64,000 nucleotides of DNA, from assembly GCA_963725275.1 (NCBI GenBank), contig CAVRXS010000005.1, forward strand, positions 682,001 to 746,000, given 5' to 3'. Both the position numbers and the translations under genes were made by a program. Under the pieces are notes generated by a model, which was given only the letters and a program-made list of their open reading frames with translations, did not search any database and was not told the origin of the DNA. Positions 62,240 through 64,000 of the stretch are shown here, piece by piece. Every line of letters starts with the position of its first letter. The stretch's first letter is position 1. Origin of the DNA: Bog-756 sp963725275. Lineage in GTDB: Bacteria; Actinomycetota; Acidimicrobiia; Acidimicrobiales; RAAP-2.

Positions 62240-62505
62240 GCGTCGACGACCTCCTTCGTCCGGCGGTCGGCCAGGACTACCCGCTCGACGATGGACCGCA
62301 GGACCGCAGGGTCGGTAGTCGCCTCCATCTCGGCGAGTTCCCCCGATGGTACGGGCGCGCAACCGAGTCCCTCGTCGTCATAGGTGCAGCGCCAGGCGAG
62401 CCACGCTTCCCCGTCGGGATCCTCGTCGTTCTCTTCGATCGCGTTGATGAGCGCGATGACGTCGATCTCACCGTCCACCGTCACGTCGTACTCGATGAAC
62501 AACAC
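62236..62505 (-). CDS. Small acidic conserved protein, first gene of a bicistron
   Basis: 89 residues from GTG 62505 with GGAGAGG upstream. It begins LFIEYDVTVDGEIDVIALIN then AIEENDEDPDGEAWLAWRCT, and is rich in acidic residues. The pair is an acidic first and a basic second small protein with coupled translation. That arrangement resembles toxin-antitoxin or phage-type modules, but no family signature supports either. Confidence 0.6.
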   Translation of the reverse strand: MLFIEYDVTVDGEIDVIALINAIEENDEDPDGEAWLAWRCTYDDEGLGCAPVPSGELAEMEATTDPAVLRSIVERVVLADRRTKEVVDA

Positions 62506-62529
62506 GCCACACCTCTCCGACAGTCCGCC

Positions 62530-62661
62530 ATGTGCCCGAAGACCGTCGATTACACCTTATGCCCACGGGACAAGCTGTGCCCGCCGTGCCGCACCGTCCG
62601 CGCGGAGATCCAGCCGTGCCGCCACGGTCAGCCCGTGGCTTGTGTGGTCCGCACTCCCTAG
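62530..62661 (+). CDS. Very small Cys-rich ORF, uncertain
   Basis: From ATG 62530 the frame gives 43 residues with six Cys (MCPKTVDYTLCPRDKLCPPC then RTVRAEIQPCRHGQPVAC). The Cys pattern could form a zinc site. No ribosome site is clear. It lies between the small bicistron and the methyltransferase. It may be spurious. Confidence 0.25.
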   Translation: MCPKTVDYTLCPRDKLCPPCRTVRAEIQPCRHGQPVACVVRTP

Positions 62662-62700
62662 AGTGAGGACGGAACGAATGATCGGAGAACCGGAGCACTG

Positions 62701-63366
62701 ATGACGGAGCGCTGGAAGCAGGTCGACGACTATCTGATGGAGCGCGTGGTCAAGGATGACGCCGCTCTCACAAAAGCGGTCGAACGGGCCGGCGAGGAGG
62801 GGCTGCCCCCGATTCAGGTCTCGGGTCCCCAGGGCAAGCTGCTGGAGCTGCTGGTCGTGATGATGGGTGCCCACAGGGTGCTCGAGGTCGGCACGCTCGC
62901 CGGCTACTCGACCATCCGCCTCGCTCGCGGCGTCGGAGCCGGCGGCGCCGTCGTCACCCTCGAGCTGGACCCCCACCACGCCAGCGTGGCCAGGGAGAAT
63001 CTCGAGCGTGCCGGGCTATCGAATCGGGTGGAATTGCGGGAGGGCCGGGCGATCGATTCGCTGGACGACCTGATCGTCGAGAACGTGGAGCCCTTCGACT
63101 TCTTCTTCATCGACGCCGACAAGTCCTCAAACCCGACCTATCTCGAGCGCGCTGTCACACTGAGTAGACCGGGGTCGGTCATCGTCGTCGACAACGTCGT
63201 GCGGGACGGCAGGATCCTGGATGAGGGGAGTGACAGCGCTGACGTCGTCGGTACCCGGGCGCTCTTCGACCTGATCCACGAACACCCACGGCTCGAGGCC
63301 ACTGCCATCCAAATGGTGGGGAGCAAGGGCTACGACGGCTTTGCCCTGGCGATGGTGGGACCCTGA
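62701..63366 (+). CDS. SAM-dependent O-methyltransferase, caffeoyl-CoA/COMT type
   Basis: 221 residues, the usual length of this group. Motif I is RVLEVGTLAGYSTIRLARGV with the SAM-binding acidic residue, followed by VTLELDPHHASVARENL and FFIDADKSSNPTYLERAV, whose Asp is part of the divalent-metal site, then IVVDNVVRDG. It probably methylates a catechol-like hydroxyl. It is not close to the oxygenase genes, so the link to catabolism is only suggestive. Confidence 0.9.
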   Translation: MTERWKQVDDYLMERVVKDDAALTKAVERAGEEGLPPIQVSGPQGKLLELLVVMMGAHRVLEVGTLAGYSTIRLARGVGAGGAVVTLELDPHHASVARENLERAGLSNRVELREGRAIDSLDDLIVENVEPFDFFFIDADKSSNPTYLERAVTLSRPGSVIVVDNVVRDGRILDEGSDSADVVGTRALFDLIHEHPRLEATAIQMVGSKGYDGFALAMVGP

Positions 63367-63490
63367 ACCAGCGGGGAGATCCGAATCGGTGGCCGCCGAC
63401 TCGAATCCGATTCCAGGTTCTGCACCGCGATCCCATCTAGTATGACGCCGGCGTCAGCTGCGGGGTAGCGCGACAGAAAGCTGGGGGAGA

Positions 63491-64000
63491 ATGCGGCTCA
63501 AGGGGAGTCTCGTATGGGTGATGGCTGCTGTGTGCTGCGGGAGCTTCCTGGCTGCGTGTTCGTCGGGATCGCCGGCAGCCACGACGCCAACCGGCGACAG
63601 TGTTCCGTTAGTTTCGGGCGGCGCGACAGGGAGGGCGACGTATCTGGTCTATTGGGACCAGAACGAGGAGGTGGACTTCTTGTCCATGCCCTCGGGGACC
63701 CAGGGACAACTGCTTCCCGCCTGGGACCTCAATGGCCAGGTCTGCATCCTGCCCGACGGCCGGTTCGTCGGAGGGTACGACCCCACGCTCCCCAACCAGG
63801 ACAACCTCGGTAGCGCGAAACCCTACAAGCAACCGGCTGACGGAGAGGAGCTCGACGAGCCCAACGGTTCGTTCAGCGGGGAGACGCTGTACGTTCCGGG
63901 CCCCTACAAGCTGCCGGGACAGCCCATCGGCGGTGATTCACCGCCCAGCGCCAACGGCGTGTTCAACAACAACCAGACCTATACCGGGTGCGCGATCGAC
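63491..64000 (+). CDS. Lipoprotein, 3' end beyond the window
   Basis: About 170 residues are visible, from ATG 63491 (GGGGGAG close upstream; ATG 63521 is an alternative). The signal peptide VWVMAAVCCGSFLAAC ends in a lipobox Cys, then a Gly/Thr-rich linker and the mature domain (ATYLVYWDQNEEVDFL, VCILPDGRFVGGYDPTLPNQ, GSFSGETLYVPGPY). No family is recognised. The gene continues to the right of the window. Confidence 0.7.
   Translation, partial: MRLKGSLVWVMAAVCCGSFLAACSSGSPAATTPTGDSVPLVSGGATGRATYLVYWDQNEEVDFLSMPSGTQGQLLPAWDLNGQVCILPDGRFVGGYDPTLPNQDNLGSAKPYKQPADGEELDEPNGSFSGETLYVPGPYKLPGQPIGGDSPPSANGVFNNNQTYTGCAID

Noticed and set aside
1..64000. CRISPR arrays, rRNA, tRNA genes, integrase or replication origin
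   Set aside because: None seen: no regularly spaced repeats, no RNA gene signatures, no tyrosine or serine integrase, and no DnaA-box cluster was noticed by eye.

Overview
The window is high-GC bacterial DNA with actinobacterial habits: many GTG starts, short-chain dehydrogenases and CaiB-type CoA-transferases in long runs, class III cyclases fused to AAA ATPases, and DUF2510-like small proteins. I infer an actinomycete, perhaps of the Acidimicrobiia type. No rRNA, tRNA or other phylogenetic marker is present, so the assignment is soft.

Layout. (1) 1-10.6 kb, catabolic cluster A: a partial amidohydrolase, a flavin/2Fe-2S oxygenase reductase, an SDR, a TIM-barrel amidohydrolase, a GntR regulator, an NtaA/DszA-type flavin monooxygenase, a CoA-transferase, a CitE-like lyase, a DapB-like reductase and an HSL-type esterase. 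A 15-bp dyad recurs in three of its intergenic gaps. (2) 10.7-38 kb, accessory region rich in mobile DNA: an IS21 element splitting a MerR regulator (5-bp target duplication), IS1380, IS110, IS3 and IS256 transposases (the IS256 element with an 8-bp target duplication), and an apparent group II intron RNA without a reverse transcriptase. Between them lie two giant class III cyclase-AAA ATPases, a cupin-cyclase fusion with a frameshift, secreted and lipoproteins, cupins and HAD hydrolases. (3) 38-59.3 kb, catabolic cluster B: a bicupin dioxygenase, P450, SDRs, TetR regulators, a TauD dioxygenase, a SnoaL-like protein, a Baeyer-Villiger monooxygenase (frameshifted), a cyclase-family hydrolase, an epimerase, a Rieske oxygenase, an amidohydrolase, an acyl-CoA dehydrogenase, a fused alpha-beta 2-oxoacid dehydrogenase E1, an acyl-CoA synthetase and two ABM-domain proteins. 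(4) 59.3-64 kb: a secreted repeat protein, a GNAT protein, two lipoproteins, a small bicistron and an O-methyltransferase.

How the genes work together. Clusters A and B look like oxidative catabolism of a hydrophobic ring or side-chain substrate: oxygenation (Rieske, P450, BVMO, TauD, flavin monooxygenase), dehydrogenation (SDRs), hydrolytic ring opening (cyclase family, amidohydrolases), CoA activation (synthetase, CoA-transferase) and beta-oxidation-like steps (acyl-CoA dehydrogenase, CitE-like lyase, E1). The substrate cannot be read from sequence. In cluster B the core ACYGGTCGGTACA occurs at five intergenic sites that cover nearly every operon from 43 to 59 kb, one of them in front of a local TetR gene. 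This points to one undescribed regulon. Small in-frame leftovers of a Rieske gene and of an amidohydrolase gene next to two of these sites suggest that duplicated copies were lost by internal deletion.

Three genes (cupin-cyclase, SDR, BVMO) carry single-base insertions. These may be real decay or assembly errors and need checking against reads.
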